Below, one piece after another: positions 42,811 through 54,577 of a stretch of DNA of 64,000 nt. The position numbers and the translations under genes are program-made. The first letter of the stretch is position 1, and each line of letters begins with the position of its first letter. The notes below the pieces were generated by a model. That model did no database searches and was not told the origin of the DNA. It saw only the letters and a list, made by a program, of their open reading frames with translations. This stretch comes from Scilla litardierei. Lineage: Eukaryota; Streptophyta; Magnoliopsida; Asparagales; Asparagaceae. The stretch is taken from contig CM061141.1 in NCBI GenBank assembly GCA_030789695.1, positions 200,373,600 to 200,437,599 of the forward strand, in the 5' to 3' direction.

Positions 42811-45800
42811 CTTGTTGCCATCGTGAACTCCGTTGCTAACTTGCTTGAATCCCTCTGAAGCATCAAGCCACAACAACCTCTTGTCCGCACCTCAAGTCAC
42901 GCACTGTGCCAAGTTGTTGCTCATCTACATCGCTGGCACATTGCTTCATCGAGCTAGAGCTGTTGCTGACCAAGATTTCCAAGCGCCATCCAAGCTGCTA
43001 GCACATTGCAGAACATTTCTTAACACACAGACCGAGCCCCCAGCAAGTAGTGCAAGGTTACTTTGCACACAGACCAATTTGAGGCAGATATGCGCAATGA
43101 TCTTTCGAGGACTACATCTTCTGAATCAAACATCAGATTGAGACACCGTTTGCATCAGAGCGTATCTTACAACGTGCTGATCGACAGGGACTACCCAAAC
43201 ATCACAAACTGAGCACTGTAAACTCTCTATCTTGTTTATATTTGTGATATTGTTTGGTAGATCTCTGTAATAGTTTTATTTTCACTTTTGGGGTTATTTT
43301 GGACTCTTGATTAGTTGGGGCTAGTCAAGAGAAAGTTTTTGCTAGAGTAGAAGTGTTTGAGACATTGGTGAGTGAGGTACCTACTTGGTGAGCTGAGCGT
43401 TAGGGCACGAAGTTCTGTATGTGGTGTATCTTGACATTATTATTCTAGTAATTACATTGAGGCTAGAGTATGTCGTTGGGGTGACCGAACTAGGGTAAAT
43501 CTTGTGTGCACTCTGTGTTGGCTTCTGTGATATTTTTATCTGCACGCACTTGCTCTGAGATTGTCTGGTTGAGTAGGAGTAATTTTGATATTCGCAAAAA
43601 TTGTTTACACGCCTATTCACCCTCCCCCCTCTAGGACTAGTTTGACCAGTTAAATGCACATGTTTGACTTCAATCAATTTAGCGGAGTTTATTAACAATT
43701 TGAAGACATATCCAAAGGGAAGTTTCCAAATTATTGAGTTCTATCAAATTGACAAAGATTGGATTGAAGATTTGAAGGAAGAGTAGAAGAACAAGAGTGC
43801 TAATTTGAAGAAAACTTCTCATCCCATATAAAAGAGAGAGAGAGCCACCCCTTGGAGAAAATCTAGTGTGTGTGTGTGTGTGTGTGCACGGTGTGTAGGA
43901 GGGCAAGTGTGAAAGGCTGTAAGGGTAGTGGCAAACTTGTAAATACCTAGAAGTAGTGAGGGTATTATGGTTATTGGACTTCTAAAAGGTATATAAATAA
44001 ATGTTAGAAAAGTGAGAGGGCCTCCATAAATTTTCCAATTCTTAAGAGAAAAGAAAAGAAAAGAAGACGAAGGAAAAGAAAAGAAGGCAAAAGAAATAAG
44101 AACAAAAATATAGAAAACAATTACTTCCCATTCTCTTTCGTTTCCTTCCTTTCCTTTATTTTCTCTTCTTTTTCTTGTCATTTTCATTTTCCCCTCTCCA
44201 TGCCCTACTTCTCCTACGTTTTTTCAAGAAAACCCCTCTCTTTCCCCTCTTTTAAACACCCTTATGCAAGCTTAAGACATGTAAAGTTATTGGGATCTTG
44301 GAAGAGGAGTTTCTTGAGCAAGTTGAGGACTTTTGGGTGATGGAGCTTGGGGGAAGAGGAGATGGAGCCAAAATGGAGTCTTTAGAGGGGAAAACAACTA
44401 CTTTGAGGCAGGGAACCTAATCTCTAAAGCATGTTATTCAATTTTAGCATTTTTCCCATGAATCTCTATGTGATGTTGGTGTCCATGCTTTGTTCCATTT
44501 TTGTAATACGCATAACTCTCTCTATTCATCCAAAATTTACAAATTAATATAATCTAAAAATCTTATTAAGTTAGTTACAGCTTTCATTTAGAGGCTGACC
44601 TTAAAGTTTGACTGCAACTAGGCTAAAATTGCTAATATATATCGTAGTGTCAAATTCTGACAGAATCTGCACACGGTCACCAAAAATGTAGAACTCCCAG
44701 TGTAGTGATCCAACCGTTTTAATTTTAGTCAATTTGAAAAACTAAATTCAATATCTACAACTTACATGTTTTGCCCTTGCTGAAATCCTGACTGTAAGTT
44801 AATGAAAATGACAACTCTTTAAGTCTCAACATTTCTTTCAAAAAAAATAGATTATGTAGCCTGTGGGGTTTAGTCTATATCAATTAACCTAATTGCTCTA
44901 AATTTATGATATTTGATATCTGAGAAGAAAACTTCATTCTTTACAACTTTCATTCAGTAAGTTTTAGCAAATTCATGAAGGAAATGGATGATATTTGCCA
45001 CTATTCATGACTGTTTAAATTTTCCCTGCAAGCTAAAATGTTAAAGTGATGTTCTAAACTATGTATTGTTGGTAATTTGAGTTGGAGGAGGGTACATGTT
45101 TGGTATGGCATGAAGTGATGATATTGTGATGGAATTTGTGATGGGCATGGCACTTAGGTGCATGACCCCTTATGAAAGAATGAGGAAATTGGGTATGGAA
45201 AGAGAATGTCAAAATGAACAACCATGCCAATCATAACCTCTTAAAAAGAACTATATGTGTTTGTGCAATTTAATTCTCTTCTTGTAACGTTCTATAGCTT
45301 TCAACATACTTGTATACCCATGTTTAGACACACTTACTTTTATGCATATTGGTCTTATGCACACTTGCTCTTTAAGCATATTTAACTTTATGTCAAATTT
45401 GTAAGATTGCATAAATAGTAATGTTGAACAAATAATCTCTTGGGATGTCTCATTCCTCTCTAAGGAGGGTGATCTCCCAAGATGGGGTTGGGAAAAAATC
45501 TGAGTAAGAGTGAGCATAAGGACTGGACTATGATGGAGTGGAGGTGATTATCTTATACCCTACAGGGATAATTACTTTTGAGTGCCGAGTGACTACTGAG
45601 TGATATTGAGTGATGTGAGGTACATTCTCACTCCCACTAGTGAGGGGGGAGTTCGAGAGGCCCCGTTAAAGTTAATCAGTGCTCGTGTTTTACTGGCAGG
45701 GTAGTTTGAGTGCCACCCTGCCTTGGGGTGAGGTCCAGACCTTATGTTCTACAGTTACTCAGGTTTCCAACGAACATCACTAAACCTAAGATACTCAAAT

Positions 45801-45900
45801 CTACATAATAAGCATGTAAATACTACTTCCATTTGTTTTAGTTGAACTTGTTTTTATGCTTCTTTCTTCCTATGAATATGTTGCAGTTAATTTTCTTTCC
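42811..45900. other. Unclassified old repeat DNA
   Basis: No gene recognised. TTCACCCTCCCCCCTCTAGG near 43617 resembles the end of a copia-type LTR. There is a (TG)n at about 43866-43886, a TATA-like GGTATATAAATAAATG near 43988 followed by a purine-rich leader (44040-44110), and AT-rich DNA beyond. It may be fragments of one or two further LTRs, but I find no paired ends or TSD. Confidence 0.5.
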
Positions 45901-45907
45901 CTTATAT

Positions 45908-46030
45908 GTGTGTGTGTGTGTGTGTGTCTTTATGTATGTATGTATGTATGTGTATATATATGTATATATATATGTGTATATATGTGTATATATATGTATA
46001 TATATGTGTATATATGTATATATATATATA
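45908..46030. repeat. (TG)n / (TATG)n / (TATA)n compound microsatellite
   Basis: TG run, then TATG units, then mixed TATATG, ending directly before the LINE ORF1 remnant. Both frames are low-complexity and rejected as genes. Confidence 0.93.
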
Positions 46031-47739
46031 ATGAGGAGGGGAGGCGAGTTAGGCGATTGGGGCGATCCTGGCGCAGGGTGCTCCGGCAGCAAGCCCGTTG
46101 ACTCAATCGGGGATGTGACCGGAAACTGTCAGGCTGCTCTCTTTGCAACGACATCAGATAAAGGGGCTGTGGAGAAGACAAGCCTAGTTTGCAGCGATGG
46201 AGGATTCAAGGAGGTCTTTGGAGGAGACAGGCCGCATGTCATTTCTGACGACCGTGTGCAAGCTGGCGATCGTGGGCAAACTGGCGATTGTGGATCTGGT
46301 GGGGATTGGAAGCTGGTCTCTAGGAAGAAGATGAGGGGACCAGTCATGGGTACGAGCGGACCTAATAAGGGATTGGGAGGCTTCAGGATTGTTAAGGGGA
46401 CGAACTTCGGCAACATTCGCAGAGAACATCCCATTGATGTGAGACACCGTAATGCAAGAGGGAAAGGTAATAACACCAACTCTTTTCTCCGGTTTGAGAA
46501 CTCTGGGATTGCATGAAGTATGCTTGATAAATTGCCTGTGAGGCCAAAAGTGGAGTTAAAGATAGACACAAAGGGTGAGAAGCATTCGTGGCTGGATGTG
46601 TGCTCCAATAGGCGGAAATACGAAGCTGAGCTAGGGATGTCGTTCGTCGTGCCCCACATAAAGGAAGATGGATCGGAGGTGGGATGAATACCAAGCACAG
46701 CTATGGCTAGAGGAAATGATCAGTGGAAGAATACCCTTGTAGGGTACGTGTTGGGGGATGTTCCATATGTTGGCCAATTAAGATCATGCTCTGGTTCCTC
46801 AAAAAGGGACTTAGAATCTATGTTCATGACAACGGGTTTTTCTGTTTTAAATTTGAAGATGGGGGGAAATGTGAAAGAATCCTTCATGGAGGGCCATGGA
46901 TGTTCGATGGTAGGCTGGTCATTCTGTAAAGATGGAGTGCTTCGCCCAAGCATGAGAGGGACATCCTCTCCTTAGTCCCAATGTGGGTGCAACTCTATGG
47001 GGTTCCATTGGGAATGTGGACTTTGGAGATACTCAATGTTATTGCTTCTCTTATTGGTAAGCCTCTGTGTTTGGACAAGCTGACTGTAAAGAAAGAGCGT
47101 CTCACATACGCCAGACGCCTAGTTGATATTAATGCAAAGAGGCCTAACCCGAAACATGTTACAATTAAGAATGAAGACGGACTCTTAGTAGCAATAGAAG
47201 TCAAGATAGAAGGCGAACCCCCCCGGTGCAATACTTGTGTTTGTTTCGGCCATTCGGATCTGCAATGCCCAGACTCCGTGAAGCTCCATTCAATCCAAAA
47301 GGAGGACACTGCAACCAAAAATCTAAATACTTCCCATCCTGTGTGCCAAGCTACAGGTGAGCCAATAATTTTAAAAGTGATAACTGAGGCCCCGCAGATG
47401 CCAGACCAAGTGGACTTGGATGATAATGTGGAGGGGTTTGTTGAGGGGGATAATAAAGACGGCACCCAGCCTGTAAGTGCAGGAGTGAGTATGGGATTAG
47501 AAGACATTAGTCGGTCTACATCATGTCTTGGGTTGAAGGGTGGGACCAATGCTAATGGGGTTCTGCCAAATACCATAAAAATATCGGAAGAATTAGATCT
47601 GGGAACTGAGAAAGAGTCAACCAATTCTGGGATTAAAAGCAAAGTTCTTGAAAATAAAGTGTGTTCTGGCACAGACCATTTGCCAAACCCAGGGGCACGG
47701 ATTGAGGCAAGAGGGCATGATGCTGTTATGGGTGACGGC
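46031..47739 (+). pseudogene. LINE ORF1 remnant: DUF4283 and zinc knuckle
   Basis: Starts MRRGGELGDWGDPGAG at the microsatellite edge. Broken frames give WKNTLVGYVLGDVP, WFLKKGLRIYVHDNGFFCFKFEDGG, LHGGPWMFDGRLVIL (DUF4283), then WVQLYGVPLGMWTLEILNVIASLIGKPL and a CNTCVCFGHSDLQC knuckle (CX2CX4HX4C, about 47228-47269). It is interrupted at 47740 by the OUT LTR, so the rest of ORF1 and ORF2 should lie past the far end of OUT. ORF1 proteins of this type bind LINE RNA. Confidence 0.82.
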
Positions 47740-49400
47740 TGACGTGAGTTTATATTTCATATATTCACGCCCGTCTTCTTTTGTGTTCCGCCGTCTCGTA
47801 TCCGTTTTCTCGTATTTTCTTGTTTTATTTCACTTTTCCGTGTTTTTGTATGTTTGCAGGAGTTTGACAGCATAGAGGACACATAGCAAAGATATCATAA
47901 GTCCCCGGAGCAACGAGAGGAGTCACGCGTGATCCAGGGGGGTCAGACACAAAGATTTCTATCTTTCAGCCCCTCACCCGATCGGTTGGATACAGCCAAC
48001 CGATCGGGTGATGCACGCGTGCACGACCCGGACAGCCATTGAAGCAACGAGAATGTCAACCGACTGGGTCGGAGACTGGTTCAGCCCGACTGTTATCTCT
48101 AGAAAAATTGGAGCTGAAATCCAACCGATCGGGTGATCTTCACCCGATCGGTTCATCTGTAGCCGTTTCCTCGAAGAGATGACCCGGAGAGCTCACCCGA
48201 CCGCCAGCAGACCGTGCCAAAACTTCCGAAGTTACTGTCTTTTGGGCGACAATTCCAACCGATCGGTTGATTTATCAACCGATCGGTTCACCCAACGACG
48301 CCAAGATCCAAACGGCTAGGAGCTTCCGCCAACCGACCGTATCGCCTGATCGGGTGAAGCCCTGAAGAACGCTGCCAAAGAACAAAGCAGGTCACCTGAT
48401 CGGGTGATTCTTCACCCGATCGGGCGAAGTCGTTTTCTGTATATAGAAGCCCTAGGTTTCCAGAAACTGGAGTTGTATTTTTTTACTGTTTTTCTCTCTT
48501 GTGACGGCTGTAATTTCTTTGTTATTTGTAAGTGTTCTGATCTTAACTAAACTTTGATATTATCTTAATTGCATTGCTATTACTCCATTCCGATCGTCTG
48601 ATTATGTTTTTAACAGTCGATTTTCATTTAGATCGCTTTTTAGCTAATATGTGTGAGTTGTTCCCAAATCTGGGATCTTGGTGGAAACCCCTTCGTGGGT
48701 TCTCCCTAATGCATCCATAGGACTAGGAAATCGATAGGGATTAGGAATCTACTGATTACGCGTGGTGTTTCATTGTCATCGGTGGGAAAAAAGACCGCCT
48801 TTGTCCGTTGGGCCAAGGGGGAATAAACTTGGCGGTTGACTCCCTAGCCATAGCTCACGCCCTTAGCGTAGACATCGAATCCTCGCGTGCCGGAGCGGCA
48901 GGATGAGATGTTGGGAGTTATCATTGCGAGCTTAGTGCTCCCAGAGTCGGTCAGTGTTAATGGATATGGGAATGCCCACTGACCGAACCCGGGAAGTCCG
49001 GCGCATCATCCTGGGCACCGACCGGAATATCGGGCCCATGGGACGCTGGTATCACTCGTAGAGGCAACGTCTCACCAATAGACCCTAATTCCGATCGTTA
49101 TCCTATCCATCGACTGTGTTAGCGAGAATCACATGATAGGGTGGAAACCGAAGTCCCAGGTTTCCTTTATTATTGTTTAACCCCTTACCTATGATTTGTG
49201 ACAAACCATCATTCGATTCGGGCTAGCTCACCCCTATGGTGAATTCGGTCCTTTCTGACACAAGCACAACCACGCCTCCCTATGTTCGAACCCCAAGCCA
49301 CACTACAACACTGTGTGCTTGCAGTTTTAAATATTTAAATCTCACGCCCCCAATCACATATTATTGCACACTTGCATGCACGCACACATGGGGGACGTCA
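47740..49400 (+). repeat. 5' LTR of OUT (right copy)
   Basis: 1,661 bp, TGACGTGAG to GGACGTCA. Exact CCGATCGG occurs seven times: 47978, 48000, 48125, 48144, 48259, 48279 and 48416. A TATA box GTATATAGAA (48439-48448) comes 16 bp after the last copy. The remaining about 950 bp is leader homologous to the NEST LTR. It is the likely gag-pro promoter. Confidence 0.92.
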
Positions 49401-49407
49401 AGCTTTA

Positions 49408-49425
49408 TGGCGCCGTTGCCGGGGA
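49408..49425 (+). other. Primer binding site, tRNA-Asp (OUT)
   Basis: TGGCGCCGTTGCCGGGGA, seven bases after the LTR end at 49400. Confidence 0.93.
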
Positions 49426-49560
49426 GGCAACGTGCTTGTTATTTTAGGATCTCATGAACCCTTGAGTCTAGCTCACATCCCTATCTCGCGATAATTTTCG
49501 CATTCTTCTTTTTCATTTTCATTTATCCCACTTTTGCTTCACGGGTGTTTGTTGCTTTTC

Positions 49561-52477
49561 ATGCGCAGGAGTTCAAGGAGTCTCGACGACTTGATTCCTG
49601 TTGATCCGGAGATAAACGCCTCCCTGAGGCGTCTGGCCGCAGAGAAGAGAAGAATAGAAGAGCCTGAAACCATAGGGGAGAACACCCCACCTCACAAGTC
49701 CCTGCTGGAGTACTCGATGCCATCCATCGAGTCCACCTCCGCCATACGTCCTCCTGCTACTACGGCACAAAGCTTTGAGCTTAAGCCGTCTTTGGTGACG
49801 TGGATCCGGCGGGATCAATTCTCTGGGTCACCCATGGAGAGCCCCATCGAACATCTGGACTCCTTCCTCGAGAAATGTGACACCTTCCGGATAAATGGTT
49901 TCACAGCTGAAGCTATCCGTCTGAAGTTATCCCCCTTCTCTCTGCGTGATAAGGCCAAGCTGTGGCTTAGGGGGAAGGACCCGAATACGTTCAACACTTG
50001 GGAGAAGCTTTCAAACGTTTTTCTGACTATGTTCTTTCCTCCGGGGAAGACCATGAAACTAAGGAGTGAGATCTCCTCCTTCTCCCAAGCCAGCCACGAG
50101 TCCCTGTAAGAAGCTTGGACAAGATTTAATGAGATGCAGCGAAGATGCCCTAATCACGAGCTTCCCAAGTGGCAGATAATTAATCTGTTCTACAATGGAT
50201 TGAGGGACGATTTAAAATCTTCGATGGACGTCACGGCTTGGGGGTCCTTCATGTCCATAAGTGAAGAAGATGCCTGGAACATATTAGAAAATATGGCATC
50301 GAACAATGAGCGGTGGTGTGACGAGAGAGCCACACCTAGATCTGGGGGTATCCACAGGGTCGAGGACGTCGATAAATTATCCAGCAAGTTTGACTTGCTG
50401 TCGACCCAGATCTCAGCACTGATGGTAGGAACCGGTGGTGCCGGTACACAACATATTGCGGCGGTGGAATCCGAAGTCATTGGAGACTTCGAGGCTGGTG
50501 ATATCTCACCACCATTGGACCAAGCGAGCGCACTATTCTACAATCCTACAGAAAACGCGCCGTACCCTCCACGGACTAGCTCCAACCCGGCCTACTCTCC
50601 AAACCACCGGAACCATCCCAATCTTAGCTACCGGGCACCGTATCAGCAGCCGCCTCCTCAGCAGCAGCAACAACAGATATATCAGCCGGCTAGGCCTCAG
50701 CAACAGTAGTTTCAGTCGCAGCAGCAATTTCCACAGCAGTGGCCTCCACAATAGTATCAGTAGTACCCCCCCAAGAAACCAGCAGCCCATACAGCAGCAA
50801 CAGCAATATGGCCAGCAGAGGGCCATCTCTCCGGTTGAGTCCCTCTTGACTCAATCCATTACCAACCAAGAGAAGATAAATTTGAAGCTGAAAATGGGGC
50901 AGAGGGCTCTCACGGACCAAGTAACCCAGCTGGGGTTACAAGTGTCGAATCTTCAAAGGTCGCAAAATCTATTGCCGCCACAACCGAAAGTGAACCCGAG
51001 GGGAGCAAACCAAACTTTGGCACTCACGCACGAGCATGCGAATGTGTCCCCTATCGTTTTGAGAAGCTGAACACAAATCCCCACGAGAGTGCCCGCCAAG
51101 GAACCGGAAGCACCGTTGGTAGTAGAGCGACCAATTGAAAAATTGAATGACGACGGTGCATCGTCGCCAAAGCCAACGACTCCCGATGGAGTTCCTGAAG
51201 AGGAGAAGAAGAAGAACGAGGAAGGGAACCTCAAAGTATTCAAGCCCGTTGTGCCCTTTCCACAACGGCTTGCCCAAGCCAATATTGATGAAAAGTATGG
51301 CAAATTCTTTGCCATGGTCAAGGATCTAAGCTTTTAAATCCCCTTCCTTGAAGCTATCTTGACGATTCCCTCTTACGCCAAATTTCTAAAGGATTTGGTG
51401 ACAAGAGGGTCCAGAAAGGAGAAGGTCGTATTAACGGCGGAATGCAGCGCTCTCATTCAGAGAGCAAATCCACCCAAGCTTAAAGACCTGTGGAGCTTCT
51501 CGATCCCTTGTGCGATCGGGGAGGTAAAGATCCATCGCGCGCTCGTCGATCATGGGGTGAGTGTCAGTTTAATGCCCCTGTCACTATATAAGAGGATAGG
51601 GATGGGCGACTTGGAGCCCACCGGTATGACCCTACAGCTTGCAGACCGATCGGTCAAATATCCAGTGGGGGTTGTAGATGACCTCCCTGTCAACGTAAGT
51701 GGGGTGCATGTGCCAGTGGACTTCATCGTCATGGACATGCCTGAAGATGCGCACACCCCCATCATCCTTGGACGGCCTTTCATGGCCACTGCCGGCGTTT
51801 TAATAGATGTGAAGAATGGGAAGCTTTCCCTTAACGTCGGCAACGAAAAAGTCGAGTTTGACTTAGGGTTGTCAATGAAGCACCCCAATCCCCCAGATGA
51901 TCCAAGATGCAATATGCTGGAGTTAGAAGAAGGGAGAGTTGTGGAAGAAAGCTCCTGGGAAATTCTTTCAAGAAATCCCCCCGATAGCTTAGGGGACTTA
52001 GAAGAACATTTCGGCCCGAAGGAAGATGATGTTGCTGGGAAAGCTGATGCGGCACATACGGTCCCTCCCGGATTTCAAAAAGGTCCTCCGACGATGAGGA
52101 AAGGGAAAGAGCCCATGGGGCTCACCGGAGATGAGATCCGGATCCTGAAACGAGTGGCGGTAGACGCTAATATAAGGGAGAAGCCTCCAGATTCCATCAA
52201 CGGAGGGAGAGTTGTCGAGCAAGTTTTCTTGTCACCACCGACGACACCGAAGGGCGCCAACTCTGAATCTGAAGCGATGCCGACTTTAGGGCATCACCCC
52301 CTGTCCGCCTTGAATATCACATACGGGCGTCGAGCAAACGACGTTAAACAAAAGCGCTTCATGGGAGGCAACCCATGCTCTGAACTTTTATCTTCGCTTT
52401 TAGGATTATATTTTAGCTTTATTTTTTCTATTTTAATAATTAAATCCAGCCGCGGGAACTTCGGTCGAGAGACTTAG
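49561..52477 (+). pseudogene. gag-pro: Athila-type gag-protease gene, decayed (OUT, right copy)
   Basis: ATG at 49561 (MRRSSRSLDDLIP) aligned with NEST gag-pro throughout. The Gag core has RLKLSPFSLRDKAKLWL and LFYNGL; a Gln-rich segment follows; the protease region has IILGRPF and LNVGNEKVEFDLGL. It is broken by TAA near 50107, TAG at 50707, a frameshift between about 50709 and 51089, and TAA at 51335. The protease active-site motif reads VDHGVSVSLMP instead of VDLGASVSLMP, retaining the Asp. Older than NEST by its lesions. No RT follows before the spacer. Confidence 0.9.
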
Positions 52478-52983
52478 GCCATTTATGAATTTTTGCAGGA
52501 AACAAGCCCTCACCCAATCGGGTGATTACTCAACCGATCTGGTGAGACGTGTCAGACAATGGCCGTATCTGAGCTCCAACGAACCGGTCGGGTGAAGCAA
52601 GCTTAGACTGGGTGGCAGACCGTGTGAGCTGGGCCGAAGTCTCAGAAAATTTTGGGAATTGATCAACCGATCGGTTAATACAAAGCATGGCTGGGTGACT
52701 GACCGGGTGAGCTGTACTAAAATTTCGGGAAAAATTGTGAAGCGGCCAACCAATCGGGTGAGTTATCACCCGATCGGTTCGGCTGTAGCATCTTTTCAGC
52801 AAAAATTTCGACCTAATTGTCAACCGATCGGGGGAAAACTCACCCGATCGGTTCGACTTAAAACCTATAAATACAACAACACCCCACCCGTTCATCTCCC
52901 TTGCCCGATCTCGATTCTCTCTCACCGTTTCGACTTGCCCAAGCTCCAAACGGCCTCGTTTCTCCCTCAACCTACCACACAAC
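52478..52983 (+). promoter_or_regulatory. OUT (right): spacer with palindrome array and internal TATA
   Basis: CCGATCGG at 52667, 52769, 52824 and 52844 plus near-matches, then CTATAAATAC at 52865-52874 and a CT-rich leader. NEST2 is inserted about 110 bp after the TATA box. Proposed second promoter for ORF1; activity is inferred. Confidence 0.55.
52979..52983. repeat. Target-site duplication ACAAC, left side of NEST2
   Basis: Matches 63629-63633; same site and same duplication as NEST1. Confidence 0.95.
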
Positions 52984-54562
52984 TGACCGGCGCCCCGCTT
53001 GAGTCGCGGTGGCGCGGTGTCGTTTACCGCAAGTTTCACGGTTAGTGTAGGGTGCGGGAATATCGAACTCAGGGAGGCGAGGTTGTGCTTGGGTCAGGTA
53101 GGACCAAAATCACCCCGAGGGGCGAGCTAGCCCGAATCGGTGAATGGTTGTCACGAAAGGAAATAAACTGGTATGAACAACAAGAAGGAAAACCCGGGAC
53201 TCTGGTTTCCACCCCGACGAGAGACTCTCGCCGATACGGCCTACGGGTATGGATAGCGATTGGGATTAGGGTCTAATGGTGAGACGTTGCCTCTGAAAGT
53301 GGTACCGGCGTCCCATGGGCCCGATATTCCGGTCGGTGCCCAGGATGATACACCGGACTTCCCGGGTTCGATCAGTGGGCACTCCCGTGTCCATAAACAC
53401 TGATCGATCCCGGGAGCACTAAGCCCGCAACGATAACTCCCAACGTCTCATCCTGCCGCTCTCGCGTGCTAGGATTCGACGTCTACGCTAAGGGTGTGAG
53501 CTATGGCTAGGGAGTCAACCGCCAAGTTTATTCCCCCTTGGCCCGACGGTCAAAGGCGGTCTTTTTCCCGCCGATGACAATGAAACACCCCGCGTAACCG
53601 TTAGATTCCTACTCCCTATCGATTTCCTAACCCTACGGACGCATCGGGAAGAGCCCCCGAAGGGGCTTCCACCAAAATCCCAGATTTGGGAACTACTCAC
53701 AAAAATTCATGAAAAAGCAATCTAAATGAAATTTAACCGTTGGAATCATAATCGGACAATTGCAATGCGGAAGTAATAGAGTAATAAAGACAATACTAAA
53801 ATTTTAGAAAGATCTGAAAACTTACAAAAGAGTAACAATTACAGCCGTCACAGGGAAATAAAACAGTAGAAAAAATATCAGCTCTCGTTTCTGGAACCCT
53901 AGGGGTTCTATTTATAGACCGCCGCATCAACCGATCGGTTGACAAGTCAACCGATCGGTTGACAAGTCAACCGATCGGTTGATCCGTTACAGATAAATTA
54001 CAGAAAACGACGACTTTTCACCCGATCTCATGAACCGGTCGGGTGAGTTCTTGAGTGACCGGTTGGATCTTGGAGCGGTCGGGTGAATCGATCGGTTCAA
54101 CGTCCGTGTCTTCAGCTCATCTTCTTCAGCTACAGATGAACCGATCGGGTGAGAGTCACCCGATCGGTTGGAATTCTGCTCGAAAAAACAGAGAACAGCC
54201 GCCCGCAGAACCGGTCTGCGAACCGGTCGGGTGACTTCTTTGTGAGTTGCGGCAGAGACCGGGTGGTGCACGCGTGCATCACCCGATCGGTTGGAGATGA
54301 CCAACCGATCGGGTGAGGGGCTGAAAGATGAATTCTTTGGTGTTTGACCCCCTGGATCACGCGTGACTTCTCCCGTTGCTCCGGGGACTTGGGATATCAT
54401 CGTTAAATGTCCCCTACATGGTCAATCCCCTGCAATCATGGAAAAACAAAGAAAAGTGAAAGAAAACGGGAAAATACACGAAAACGAATAAGAGACGGCG
54501 GAAAAACATGGAGAAACACAAAAGAAAACGTGCGTGAATATATGAAATATAAACGCACGTCA
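52984..54562 (-). repeat. 3' LTR of NEST2
   Basis: 1,579 bp. It is 20 bp longer than in NEST1 because one extra GACAAGTCAACCGATCGGTT unit is present (about 53940-53980). TATA on minus at 53908-53917. Confidence 0.92.
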
Positions 54563-54577
54563 AAATCCCCCAAGCTG
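54563..54577 (-). promoter_or_regulatory. Polypurine tract of NEST2
   Basis: CAGCTTGGGGGATTT on the sense strand, directly at the 3' LTR. Confidence 0.9.

Noticed and set aside
42833..43141. 102-codon frame after the C LTR
   Set aside because: No recognisable domain, no homologous copy in the window, repeat-rich context.
43600..45900. Another complete LTR element
   Set aside because: Promoter-like and LTR-end-like motifs are present, but no matching ends, TSD, PBS or coding domains.
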